Positions 57,401 through 64,000 of a DNA stretch of 64,000 nt are shown here, piece after piece. The DNA is from Aplidium turbinatum (taxonomy: Eukaryota > Chordata > Ascidiacea > Aplousobranchia > Polyclinidae), in the NCBI GenBank assembly GCA_918807975.1, contig OU964932.1, forward strand, positions 14,849,501 to 14,913,500, in the 5' to 3' direction. The notes below the pieces were generated by a model that made no database searches, was not told where the DNA came from, and saw nothing but the letters and a program-made list of their open reading frames with translations. The position numbers and the translations under genes are program-made. Each line of letters starts with the position of its first letter. The first letter of the stretch is position 1.

Positions 57401-59565
57401 TCAAAAGTATAGAAAAGCCACTTTCGCACAGATAAGTGGACGAAAACGGAAGAAGTGTGCGTATCGCCACGCTACCCATTCCCTTGTATATGTGCAAATA
57501 TTGTATATGTGCGGTTTCTTCTGTTGAGCAATCATGTGAGCGATTTCGAAAGAGGCTTCTAGTACTTCCGCAGATGACGATTTGCGAAAGCACTCGCTAC
57601 TCGCAGTTTTTATTTTTTTAAATGAGTCTTTCTTGCTTTGAAAAAAAGCCAAAGGTTTATCTTTATGACCAGGGTGTTTTGTCTCAAGATGACGCTTCAA
57701 ACGACATGGTCGCAATGTATCATTGCTCAGATTTTCAAAACACATTACACATAGTGGTACGACTTCACCATTCGCTGTGGCATCTATAAAGCCATACTTC
57801 AGATACTGTTTATCATATTTTCTCTTTTTTCCACTCATTTTTATGTCAATATATTTCGAGTACTTACTAAAATAAAATTAAATATTTAAATCAATGCTAC
57901 AATTAGCAAAATCGAAAGGTTAATTATAGGCTACTTCGATGATACCGTTACCTTATACCTGGGCTTCTCAAACTTTTTTGTTCTGCGGCCCCATTTGGAA
58001 AAATATCTTTCTATGCGACCCCATTATGGGGACAACCACGTTAATATCCCTTTTTAATTTGGAGGCTTTCAGGTTTTCCGTAGATAAACTTTTATTACAA
58101 TGTATGTCTTTATCGGTTTTTAAAAATTAAGCGCGACCGAAGATAAACAACTGACGCCTTTTAAGAAAAACAAATGGAAAATTTCATTCGGAATTTTAAC
58201 AACCAACTGTGACTCACTATCATAAAGTAAATTTTCGGTTTCACTATCAATTAAACAATTTTTGAAAAACATTCTTAGGGTACACACTACACAAACACGG
58301 AAAGTTCTTCTAGGGATTGGTTCAGAGCCTCGAAACAATGTTAAGCATTTGAAAATATAATTTTTGCTCGGACCATGAACAGGCTAAAACCACCACAGGG
58401 ATTCGTCTTTTAAATAGAAATTGACTTCCGCATCACCACAAAGACCTACAAATTCTAGGTGCAAATGTAAAAACAACGAAAATTTTGCAATAAGGCAGAC
58501 ACATTTCGCGTTTAGTTGCTTCTACCTTTTTCTCGACCTTTGCTATCTATTGACGTGTATTGTTTTTGATAGGATGGTCAGAAATAAAATACAACTGAAC
58601 TGAACACATGCAAATTTAGCTGTCAATGCCAATACAAAGTAAAAGCTGAAAGGAAGTATTTAACTATTCATTCAAATATTCTAAACTACAAGCTTACCTG
58701 AAGCCATATACATAATATGATAAGGGCCAATTTCAGTAGCAACAACAAACCGATAAACATTGCTTATTGACACATAGGAAGGTTCATTGTTGAGTGGAGG
58801 GATACCTTTTCGAAGTAAAACTGTTTGGTCGATAAGGTATTTATATATAGCTTCCATAGGAGTTGTTGACACCCCTTTGGGGGGACACTGCAAAAATGTT
58901 TAAAAAATAAATCTTTAACAGTCAGAAATACACTACCTTATATTATTGCTGATCAATGAATCTCTGTCGTTTCACTTGATGCAAGAAAGTAAGAATAAAC
59001 TCATGAGCACGTAATCCAATCGAAAACCAACAGTGTTGAATTAATGGAGACATACGAAAAACAAATTACATTGGAGCAAACGCAACTCAGTACAAACGAT
59101 TGCCTTCGATTGCTGCACATTTCTTCTTGTTTCGTCAGATAGCTAGTTATCGTACGTTTAAGAAGTTGACAATTATTGCATTTCTCGCTTATATTTACAG
59201 ATTCCTGATGAGTGCATAGGTTAAGCAGAAAATGCTACACAATTAAAATTATTTGTAAATATGTAAAATATATTCTTCTAATGCTCATTGCTCAAACCTG
59301 TTGTATTGTTGTGGTACCCTTGCCTGCCAGGACAAAAAATTGAACTCTCTCCCAAAACTATAAATAGGTATAACCTACTTAAAGTGACACAACGCTTACT
59401 TGGCCAGGACGATAGGAAGTTGAATAATTCAATGGTTCCTCAAAGGTCGGAGGCTTTGGCACATAGTAAACTGCAATTCCGTCATCAAACGCAGAGCCAT
59501 TGAAATATCTTTCAATGGTATCAAGATTGTATGCACAGATGGCACTGGCTGGAATCTTCCAACTC
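39166..59565 (-). CDS. Semaphorin-like cell-surface protein, sema-PSI-FN3-FN3, likely GPI-anchored (5' exons missing)
   Basis: Nine minus-strand exons join in phase: 59,565-59,400; 58,887-58,698; 56,677-56,598; 56,370-56,332; 45,587-45,418; 44,692-44,515; 43,699-43,597; 40,518-40,240; 39,470-39,166. They encode about 500 residues: second half of a sema propeller, a PSI domain, two FN3 domains, a Ser/Thr-rich repeat stalk and a hydrophobic C-terminus. Semaphorins act outside the cell as guidance cues through plexins. The sema signatures RPGQCPP, the PPLNNEP and NVYRFVV segments and DCS ... DPYCNW favour semaphorin over plexin. Most known semaphorins have Ig or thrombospondin repeats after PSI, so two FN3 domains are unusual. 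No kinase, GAP or transmembrane segment other than the tail is visible. The signal peptide and first half of the sema domain must lie beyond 59,565 and were not found up to 64,000. Confidence 0.82.
39281..39410 (-). repeat. 15-bp coding minisatellite
   Basis: About eight tandem copies of gcttggctcgatgtt with substitutions (cttggcgcgatgttg, cttgactcaatgttg). Each unit is five codons, so copy-number changes keep the reading frame of the stalk. Confidence 0.92.
40240..40518 (-). CDS. Semaphorin-like gene: second FN3 domain
   Basis: One 279-bp phase 1-1 exon (acceptor TTTTACAG, donor ACAG|GTAAGT) encoding about 93 residues: TSFILVWDVV, an ETKTINVYND loop, LFQVSQAEQTFGVVGLSQNT and GYTVSMFATSQYGIKSPAST. 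The W, L and Y-x-V positions are those of FN3. A symmetric phase 1-1 exon is the usual form for a mobile FN3 module. Confidence 0.88.
40609..40662 (+). repeat. Half copy of a palindromic repeat
   Basis: CCCAGACAGCAAAATCCGTC followed by ATTTTTACATTGATTCAACG and TCTGCAGA; the same unit occurs twice, tail to tail, at 61,441-61,532. Confidence 0.7.
40777..43339. mobile_element. hAT-type element in a semaphorin intron
   Basis: Starts CAGGGCCGTGTTGACATC; the inverse of the right end is CAGGGCCGTGTGAGCATC. Flanked by the 8-bp duplication atcaccat (40,769-40,776 and 43,340-43,347). 2,563 bp, no transposase frame recognised, so non-autonomous. It lies between the FN3 exons at 40,240-40,518 and 43,597-43,699 and contains the hairpin at 41,021-41,228. 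Confidence 0.88.
41021..41228. repeat. Large imperfect hairpin built of a 15-base unit
   Basis: Left arm 41,021-41,106 repeats units like gcaattgttcgtaaa; right arm 41,131-41,228 is the inverse (tttacgaacaattgc), around a loop of about 24 bases. Arms have small indels. A foldback of tandem repeats nested in the hAT element. Confidence 0.85.
43597..44692 (-). CDS. Semaphorin-like gene: first FN3 domain, two exons
   Basis: Exon 44,692-44,515 (acceptor TGTTTCAG, donor CTCAA|GTAATC) encodes PSAPPHPGNVTTSGTSPSLS and ITSYMFEVIRKADDAVV. Exon 43,699-43,597 (acceptor ACATTAG, donor GAAG|GTGAGG) encodes VLDVDLPPGVEYVISVKAIN GLVRGIAS. Together they form a complete FN3 sandwich with the P-P ... L-P-P-G-V-E-Y-V-I-S-V-K-A-N pattern. 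An alternative donor 14 bases further downstream in the first exon would break phase, so CAA|GT is chosen. Confidence 0.88.
45418..45587 (-). CDS. Semaphorin-like gene: last sema strand and PSI exon
   Basis: Acceptor TTTTTCAG, donor AAAGT|GTAAGT. Encodes DLFILTQSQLIQHSPSDCSI then HSSCTACEADPYCNWIFV. The C-x(5)-C-x2-C-x(5)-C-x-W spacing is the PSI cysteine-knot signature, and L-F-I-L-T-Q-S-Q-L-I-Q-H is the final sema blade. It joins in frame to the 39-bp exon 10.7 kb upstream; all the sequence between is intron filled with transposons. Confidence 0.9.
45588..49927. other. Intron sequence without a recognised gene
   Basis: Part of the 10.7-kb intron after the sema exons. A short piece (gaggaattattccatccat, near 45,772) matches the SINE at 56,765-57,099. 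From about 48,240 to 49,900 the plus strand is C-rich with several short frames that match no family. Nothing else was seen. Confidence 0.4.
49936..51401. mobile_element. hAT-type element, relative of the MITE at 6,596
   Basis: Ends CAGTGGCGTA and its inverse, flanked by the 8-bp duplication atcgtagc (49,928-49,935 and 51,402-51,409). 1,466 bp, no complete transposase. Shares ttggtgcgttctgagagc and the ctcccccagaaaa block with 6,596-6,995. Confidence 0.9.
51540..52910 (+). mobile_element. I/Nimb-like LINE, reverse transcriptase to 3' end
   Basis: Begins inside the reverse transcriptase (SDGKKSRQRRLRNGVPQGSV; motif B) and continues with LPNTSSNKYAYADDLAILYS (YADD motif C), LHQWRLKLSEAKTV and TPTYLGVRLDRSLT. 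Frame changes occur near 51,930 and 52,085, after which SVLRTSGLALVYAPAEC, PVLANIEPAAPRRQRAV and the zinc-knuckle tail CECGEMQTAAHIIKDC follow to the stop at 52,742-52,744. A 3' UTR with an AATAAAG-like end and a CT-rich run reaches about 52,900. 5'-truncated, at least two frameshifts. Confidence 0.85.
52935..53699 (+). mobile_element. hAT element, internal-deletion derivative
   Basis: Left CAGAGGTAGGCAGTAGCG, right inverse CAGAGGTGGGCACCCGCTAC, flanked by the 8-bp duplication ataaatac (52,927-52,934 and 53,700-53,707). GTAGCGG motifs crowd both ends. Between about 53,340 and 53,480 the plus strand reads NTPIPSSAAVERLFSVGKDV and, after a break, SDSHFEMLVFLKD, the hAT C-terminal dimerisation region; the rest of the transposase is deleted. 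Confidence 0.9.
53708..54400. other. Intron sequence without a recognised feature
   Basis: No coding motif or terminal repeat seen. Confidence 0.4.
54401..54476 (+). tRNA. tRNA-like sequence (pseudogene or SINE head)
   Basis: 76 bases starting GGCAGTGTGGCTTAGCGG and ending GATTCGATTCCCACCCCTGC CA. The acceptor stem pairs at six of seven positions, and A- and B-box motifs are present, but the T stem has two mismatches and no clean anticodon arm forms. A decayed tRNA or SINE head fits better than a working tRNA. Confidence 0.45.
54690..56200 (-). mobile_element. I/Nimb-like LINE, endonuclease and reverse transcriptase, decayed
   Basis: On the minus strand: RRPTILQLNVEG (start of the AP endonuclease, about 56,120-56,060), AGDFNCQHTNWGYNNSSSD (two overlapping copies because of an internal duplication), FQAGFRHGKST and DQVTFLTDDVE (reverse-transcriptase motif 2/3 region), then SRLRRLKNGVPQ and a degenerate motif C (NADDLAIF in place of YADDLAI). 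Many frame changes and stops. It covers the part of the family that the copy at 51,540-52,910 lacks. Confidence 0.75.
55697..56030. repeat. Tandem duplication of about 150 bp in the LINE endonuclease
   Basis: Blocks at about 55,697-55,845 and 55,880-56,030 share caattctc(c/t)gtcgctgctt, gccccagttg, ggcagtt(a/g)aaatcgccagc and aattgcgaatgtgagggc-like segments, period about 185 bp. Confidence 0.85.
56332..59565 (-). CDS. Semaphorin-like gene: sema-domain exons (four visible)
   Basis: Exon 59,565-59,400 encodes SWKIPASAICAYNLDTIER and a stretch ending SYRPGQ, matching the GSAVCAxxxxDI strand of sema domains; donor CAA|GTAAGC. Exon 58,887-58,698 starts CPPKG and has NNEPSYVSISNVYRFVV and YHIMYMAS; acceptor TTTGCAG, donor TCAG|GTAAGC. 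Exon 56,677-56,598 adds EKGLLQKIRVDGSTTSKEV. Exon 56,370-56,332 is only 39 bp (ITEDILSLSFHEQ; donor CAG|GTATGT). Phases 0, 1, 0, 0 agree at every join. The intron 56,678-58,697 holds a SINE and a hAT element. Confidence 0.85.
56765..57099 (-). mobile_element. tRNA-derived SINE
   Basis: Minus strand starts GCCCCGATAGCTCAGTTGGT, a good A box, with GGTTCGACTCTCGGGG as B box about 60 bases in. Homologous to 33,560-33,886. In the intron between the second and third visible sema exons, same strand as the gene. Confidence 0.85.
57151..57950 (-). mobile_element. BED-finger hAT element (ZBED5/Charlie-like), internal deletion
   Basis: The plus-strand edge CAGGGGTTCTTAAACTTTTT is a typical hAT end. The minus strand encodes, from ATG at 57,838, a BED zinc finger (MSGKKRKYDKQYLKYGF, CVMCFENLSN, LKRHLETKHPGHKDKP), and in another frame at 57,470-57,381 the transposase C-terminus LPFSSTYLCESGFSILLNIK. 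The roughly 400 codons between are missing. The high-coordinate end was not found as an inverse of the left end. Confidence 0.75.
57957..58030 (+). mobile_element. hAT terminal fragment
   Basis: CTGGGCTTCTCAAACTTTTT with GCGGCCCCATTTGG is another hAT end in plus orientation. No partner end seen. The rest to 58,680 has no recognised feature. Confidence 0.5.
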
Positions 59566-60132
59566 CTGTAACAGTGAAGTATTGAGCCATGATTGAGCAA
59601 TTTTACAAATAGGTCCAATGGTTTATAGGAGAAAAAATAATATTGCTTTTACAACAAATATATTAAGAGTGGCAATTAGATCCTATATAATAACAATGGT
59701 CCACAAATTTTGTTTAAAAGACAAACTAAGAATCATTTCTAAGTAAATCTGGTGCGTGGTGCTCGAATCTGCAGTCAGAATTTGGATATCACGTCAGGAT
59801 TTCATGATAATTTACTTTTTGTTCTTTTTTCAGTATAATCCCGGGATTGCAGCTTAAATGTGAGCGGCTTGTGCAAACTTAGTAGTTAACTGGTTATATA
59901 TGCCTTGTAAATACACTACAGCGCAGGCCTACCTAATAGTTGTAGTATAATTTACGTAATTAATACAAGCCTAAATTAGCAAAGCTGGAGAGACTGATAA
60001 GGCATTCATCATTATCTATTCTGGCATACCCGGACGCAAAATTTTTTTTCCCACGAGATTTCTGACTCATTTACATATTTTGGTAAAAGTTTGTATTAAA
60101 ACCGTGTGAACAGTGAATGCAACATTTTCTCG

Positions 60133-60220
60133 TTGGCACGGTTGGTTCAGTGGTTTCATCCTCTGCCTAGTGATCGTGAGAACGAGGGTTCGACGCCCGT
60201 CGAAGTCAAACTTTTTTTTT
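60133..60220 (+). tRNA. tRNA-like sequence with Pol III terminator
   Basis: TTGGCACGGTTGGTTCAGTG (A box TGGTTCAGTGG) and GAGGGTTCGACGCCCGTC (B box), followed by a run of nine T. The acceptor stem does not pair well, so this is a tRNA pseudogene or SINE head. Confidence 0.45.
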
Positions 60221-60591
60221 CTTCAAATTAATTTTTGCGGTGCACAAGAGCTTTTAAAAAAAGTAGGGTTAGGGAAAGCTTATATTTTATTATCATTGCA
60301 GAATTTCATTGGCAAATAGTTATTTCACAATCTGAATCAACCAATCTCTCAAAACACTTTCGGAAAATCTTACTTTTAGAGTGACTAGAATCAATGAGAC
60401 AGAAATCTCGTAGGAAAAAAATTTCGCTACCCGGACACCATCAACTTGATTTCTCCAAACATCCCTGCCCTCACCAAATTTGATAGTTTGTGTTTCTGTA
60501 TCAATTCAGTATTTTTACTAAAACGCATGTAGAATCAGCAGAGCCCTATTTATGGCATATGCATTTCACTCTACTGTTGTAGAGCAGGGGT

Positions 60592-60660
60592 CGGCAAACT
60601 TTCTGTACTACTGGGCCAAACCTACAAATTTCCGGTAACGTGCGGGCCGCATAAATTTCA
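60592..60660 (+). mobile_element. hAT terminal fragment
   Basis: CAGGGGTCGGCAAACTTTCT followed by GCGGGCCGCA is the classic hAT end; no matching partner was seen nearby. Confidence 0.6.
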
Positions 60661-61099
60661 ACCTATAAACAATCGCCACATTATCCTTAAAATCATGGCG
60701 CACCTGCAACTAGGGGTGTTCAATTTCGATTTTCGAATCGATTTCGATTAAGGTGATATTCGAAATTCGTTTTTCGTATCAGACATATTCGAAATTATAG
60801 CCGCCCTTTCGGCTGAACGCGGTTGAAAGTAACGCAAGTGGCGCGAAATCTGTTATTTCGCATTTTGCAAGCGAAAAAAGACTTCGACGCATGCGCATCG
60901 TCGATCACGTGACTATCACACGCTTTCGCAGGTCCAACGGCCAGTCCTGCACCAGGGATGCCAGGTTGGCATTTTTAATGCCAAATTTCTCTCAAGAATG
61001 AAGATACCTAGGTTGTGCAATAGCAGAAAGTGTAGGCTGAGCTTTGTTGCAGTTTTATCCATTTTTTACCGAATCCATAGGCGCCTAAGCCGTGGGGGC

Positions 61100-61285
61100 A
61101 GGGCCGTAGCCAGACCGCAGAGCAAGGGGGGGGGCAACTTTTTTTAGGGGGGGCCAAAAAATTTAAAAGGGCAAAATCATCATCATTGTAGCTGTTGCCC
61201 GAGAATGTTGAGATTTTGCCAAGGGGGGGGCAAAATTTTTTTCAGGGGGGAGGCCCCCCCTTGACCTCTGGCTGGCTATGGGCCT
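61100..61285. mobile_element. Possible GC-skewed MITE
   Basis: CAGGGCCGTAGCCAGAC on the left and TCTGGCTGGCTATGGGCC on the right are roughly inverse, with long G runs inside. No clean target duplication, so limits are approximate. Confidence 0.4.
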
Positions 61286-61440
61286 ACGCATATTTCTGTG
61301 TGGGGGCAAATTTTTATGCTGTATTGATACATAAAACAATAGATGAACTAGCGATCGGCAGCAGGAAAACACATTTTGAATGCAAACCGCAACAGCTTCG
61401 CGATATAATCACTAGAACGAGTTGCGATGCTACAATCCAA

Positions 61441-61532
61441 CACCAGACAACAAAATCTGTCATTTTTACATTGATTTAATGTCTGCAGACGTTGAATCAA
61501 TGTAAAAATGACTGATTTTGCTTCCTGGGACA
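61441..61532. repeat. Near-perfect palindromic MITE-like repeat
   Basis: Two tail-to-tail copies of the unit also seen once at 40,609-40,662: CCAGACAACAAAATCTGTC, TTTTTACATTGATTTAATG and TCTGCAGA, then the inverse back to GATTTTGCTTCCTGGGA. Arms of about 45 bases with a few mismatches. Confidence 0.85.
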
Positions 61533-61835
61533 TAGCAAAAATCTACCATTTTGTGTCGATTCAATGTCATCAGATGTTGAATGCACCCTAAAACAACATA
61601 ATTTGCTTACGTAGACGGAGCGTGCGTTTAGCTTTATGCGCTTGCAAACATAGGCTACTCGATGTCGCTTTCGAGTCGAAACCTCTGCACTCTGCAGTGA
61701 AATGTCGCGGCAGTGAATCGCTCGCTGTGAAAATGAACTTGAAGTGTTTGGGATCCCAGCGACCTCGGCTCCAGCGGAGCGATCGTTTTCAAAAGCTAGC
61801 CTGACCGTCACGAAGCTGAGATCCCGACTGACCAG

Positions 61836-61945
61836 GGTTGGTTGGGTAAAACCTCTGGGAGGTTTTTCCCAGTTTCCCGCGGGTAAAACCGGGTAAAACT
61901 GGGGGAAACTGGGTAAAACTGGGGGAAACAGGGGAAAACTGGGGA
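61836..61945 (+). repeat. G-rich simple repeat
   Basis: Starts near CAGGGTTGGTTGGGTAAAAC and continues as imperfect repeats of actgggggaaactgggtaaa. May be the low-complexity end of a hAT element. Confidence 0.7.
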
Positions 61946-62559
61946 AACCCTCAAAACTTCTAAATGTGTTGTTTGTGGAGTTTATTATGCAATATAATGA
62001 CCAGCCAGCTGTTTAGCTGTTATCTCATGACATTTTCCATCTGAACTGCATCAATACTTAGATAAAATAGATAAAGCTCCGGATCATCAGAGAGTGATAT
62101 TTCAGGCTCTTCTTTTGACACTTTCTCAATGCGTACTGACACACTGTCTGCTGGCAGTACCAAACTACCAATCATCATCATTTTCAGCCTGTGAGAGCCC
62201 ACTGCAGAGCGTAAGCCTTCCCCTTTTCATGCCAATTTACATGATTATGTGCTAGTTGGTACCAATTAGTTGTATTGCATTGTTTGTCAATGTCGTCCCT
62301 CCATCTCACTTTTGGTTTTTCTTTCTTTCTTTTGGTTTCTCGTGGTGTCCATGTTGTTAATTTTTTAGTTCATCTATTGTCCTGACATCTTGCTATATGA
62401 CCTATAACCTATAGCAAAAACTACCAATAGTAATTTCTTATTGAATTCAGATGGTCTACCTCCAGCTCAAAGACCACGCCAGTCAGTGTTGTGCTGTTGT
62501 GACTAATTGCTTCAGTTTAAATTGCAGCTTGCAAACCAACTGATATCTTCCAGCACTTT

Positions 62560-63060
62560 GCCGGAAAGCAGTAGAGGTCGTCCACATAGCCTTCCTAGTC
62601 CGAGTCCCTCAATGGTAAGCACTTTCCTAAAACGCTTCCTCCCACAAAAAAAAAGAAAAGCCTCACAAACGATACTCTCATGGAAGGAGAGAAGGGAGAA
62701 GAAAAATAAAGGAAATGTTGATCAGTTTCAAAAATATATGACTTTGTCTGCAGATGAGCAAGAAACTGCACGCAACTTTGTTTTTGAAAAATATGACAAT
62801 TTCATTCTTGTACTGGCAGGATATGAAACTAAGGATAGGCCTACATCTATTTTTCCAAACATCTCTTTTACCAAATCAATGAAAAAATTGTCACCACTTA
62901 AATATTGGCAATACATAAGAAAAGTTGCAAACAATGAGCCAGTAAAGAAGTTTTGTTCATTGAGGATGGCAATATCATCATGCCCACCAATCACCATCGA
63001 GTGCTGGAATAGAACGCTTGTTCAGTAGCATGGCTTTAATCCCGGAATGGCCCGTTTCGG
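62560..63060 (+). mobile_element. hAT-like transposase C-terminal fragment
   Basis: The frame 62,507-63,028 contains a basic stretch (PQKKRKASQTILSWKERREK), QFQKYMTLSADEQET and LSPLKYWQYIRKVANNEPVK. After a shift near 63,010 it reads IERLFSSMALIPE, like the SVERxFS motif of the hAT dimerisation domain. Origin as hAT is likely but not certain. Confidence 0.5.
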
Positions 63061-64000
63061 TGAGTCCGATTTGGGGAGTCCGATCCCTTAACGGGGGATT
63101 TTTTCAATTTTTTTTTTAACCCTTTGCTTTTCAACGTTTTTTTGGAAGTTAACTGCTCAAGGGGGGGCCATTTTTGGATCAAATTCAATCAGCTGTTACG
63201 AGTTATCCGCTGATGCTATTTCAACAGAAGTTGCACTGGTGTGAAAGCAAATCATTTGTCCATAAGTTTGAAAACTCATTATTTTAAAATTTTATATGTT
63301 AAACTTGATATTTCAATTTTTGCAAAGGTACCTAAAAACGACAATTTTGATTTAACTTGCCGCCTTTAATTAACCGTGCTAATCCGATTTCATGCAAACT
63401 TCTAAATAACAAAGAGCTCGATCGAACGCACGAAGTGTGTGTGCGGTGTGCCGAATCATTGCATTGATTAGAATTTACGACTTGCGAGCAAATCTTATTG
63501 TAAGCTACTCAGTACTCACTGATTCTAAAATAGATACAATCAGAGTAATATTGTTACACGAATTTGAAAAAAACAAAACTGCGTTTGTTGTCTTACATTT
63601 TTGTCCTAAACTAATGCATTCCGAAACTCATGGCTAGCTTCTAGTTTTATGGAACCAAATTTCTCATAAGTAACACCTTAGCCTGCTTGAATAGCTGTTT
63701 ACATCTTCGTTTGTGTATTTTAGGTCTACAATTGAGTTTGTAGTATGAATATTTTTAGTAGAGAGAAGACAATTGAACAAGTTGTTGAAATAATCTGAAA
63801 TTTCTAAGTTCAAATTAGGTGCTTTTGAAATTGTGGATTTGTGTCAAGTCGCATCACAAATATCATGCAGGCCACATCATAAGTCATTTCGCTTACGAGT
63901 GTTTATAAACATGACTCATAAATTACATCCACAAAAAATACAGCATTTACATCAACAAAGCTAAGTTCGAAGCTCACTTTTTATTGAAGATTGTGTCAAT

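Larger units (their letters stand above)
59566..64000. other. Region upstream of the visible semaphorin exons
   Basis: No further sema exon could be found in the reverse strand here. The stretch holds the tRNA-like sequence, hAT pieces, palindrome and simple repeat listed separately; 63,061-64,000 shows nothing recognisable. Confidence 0.4.

Noticed and set aside
57151-58030. One hAT running from 57,151 to the CTGGGCTTCTCAAAC end near 57,957
   Set aside because: Both ends point the same way, so they belong to two different elements.
61100-61285. Complete hAT element with CAGGGCCGTAGCC ends
   Set aside because: The two ends are only roughly inverse and no 8-bp duplication fits, so it is listed only as a possible MITE.
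62020-62202. Minus-strand 60-codon acidic frame (PEISLSDDPELYLF) as a missing semaphorin exon
   Set aside because: No sema signature and no convincing splice sites.

Overview
This window is AT-rich metazoan DNA with spliced genes, GT..AG introns, CR1-, RTE- and I/Nimb-type LINEs, tRNA-derived SINEs, and hAT, pogo and P/THAP DNA transposons. A marine invertebrate such as a tunicate fits: P-type elements are known from Ciona and zebrafish. The species cannot be fixed from sequence alone. No bacterial operon, CRISPR array or convincing virus-derived element was seen.

Layout. 1-6.5 kb: an interrupted NB-ARC (STAND) NTPase gene on the minus strand and two LINE tails. 6,484-25,040: one P-element-like (THAP) transposon, with a perfect 32-bp terminal inverted repeat (TIR) and the 8-bp target duplication gtgtaggc, swollen to 18.6 kb by a nest of later insertions. 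A CR1-like LINE (11,052 to about 23,405) sits in the P element. An 8-bp-TSD DNA transposon with TAGGGTG ends (element A, 13,664-23,258) sits in the LINE. A relative with 0.95-kb foldback arms (element B, 15,699-21,641) sits in A, and a hAT-type element (18,474-21,458) sits in B. Two MITEs also sit in A. Each level is supported by restored flanks or target duplications. 25,743-33,474: a second, single-exon P/THAP element with one in-frame stop, whose 3' coding end is split by a TA-flanked element. 35,166-37,142: a third TAGGGTG element (C).

39,166 to beyond 59,565 (minus): a semaphorin-like gene. Nine exons are visible, with consistent splice phases: second half of the sema domain, PSI, two fibronectin type III domains, a Ser/Thr-rich stalk encoded by a 15-bp minisatellite, and a C-terminal hydrophobic tail that looks like a GPI-anchor signal. 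The 5' exons (signal peptide and first half of sema) were not found. Its introns hold hAT elements (40,777-43,339; 49,936-51,401; 52,935-53,699; about 57,151-57,950), two I/Nimb-like LINE copies and a SINE. 59,566-64,000 has no gene I can support, only transposon pieces, a palindromic repeat and a tRNA-like sequence.

The strongest candidate for something little described is the set A, B and C: TAGGGTG termini, 8-bp target duplications, and transposase pieces with FDTTxSNT, CxHH and LSLF-type motifs that I cannot assign to a named superfamily. The second is the semaphorin with FN3 repeats and a likely GPI tail.
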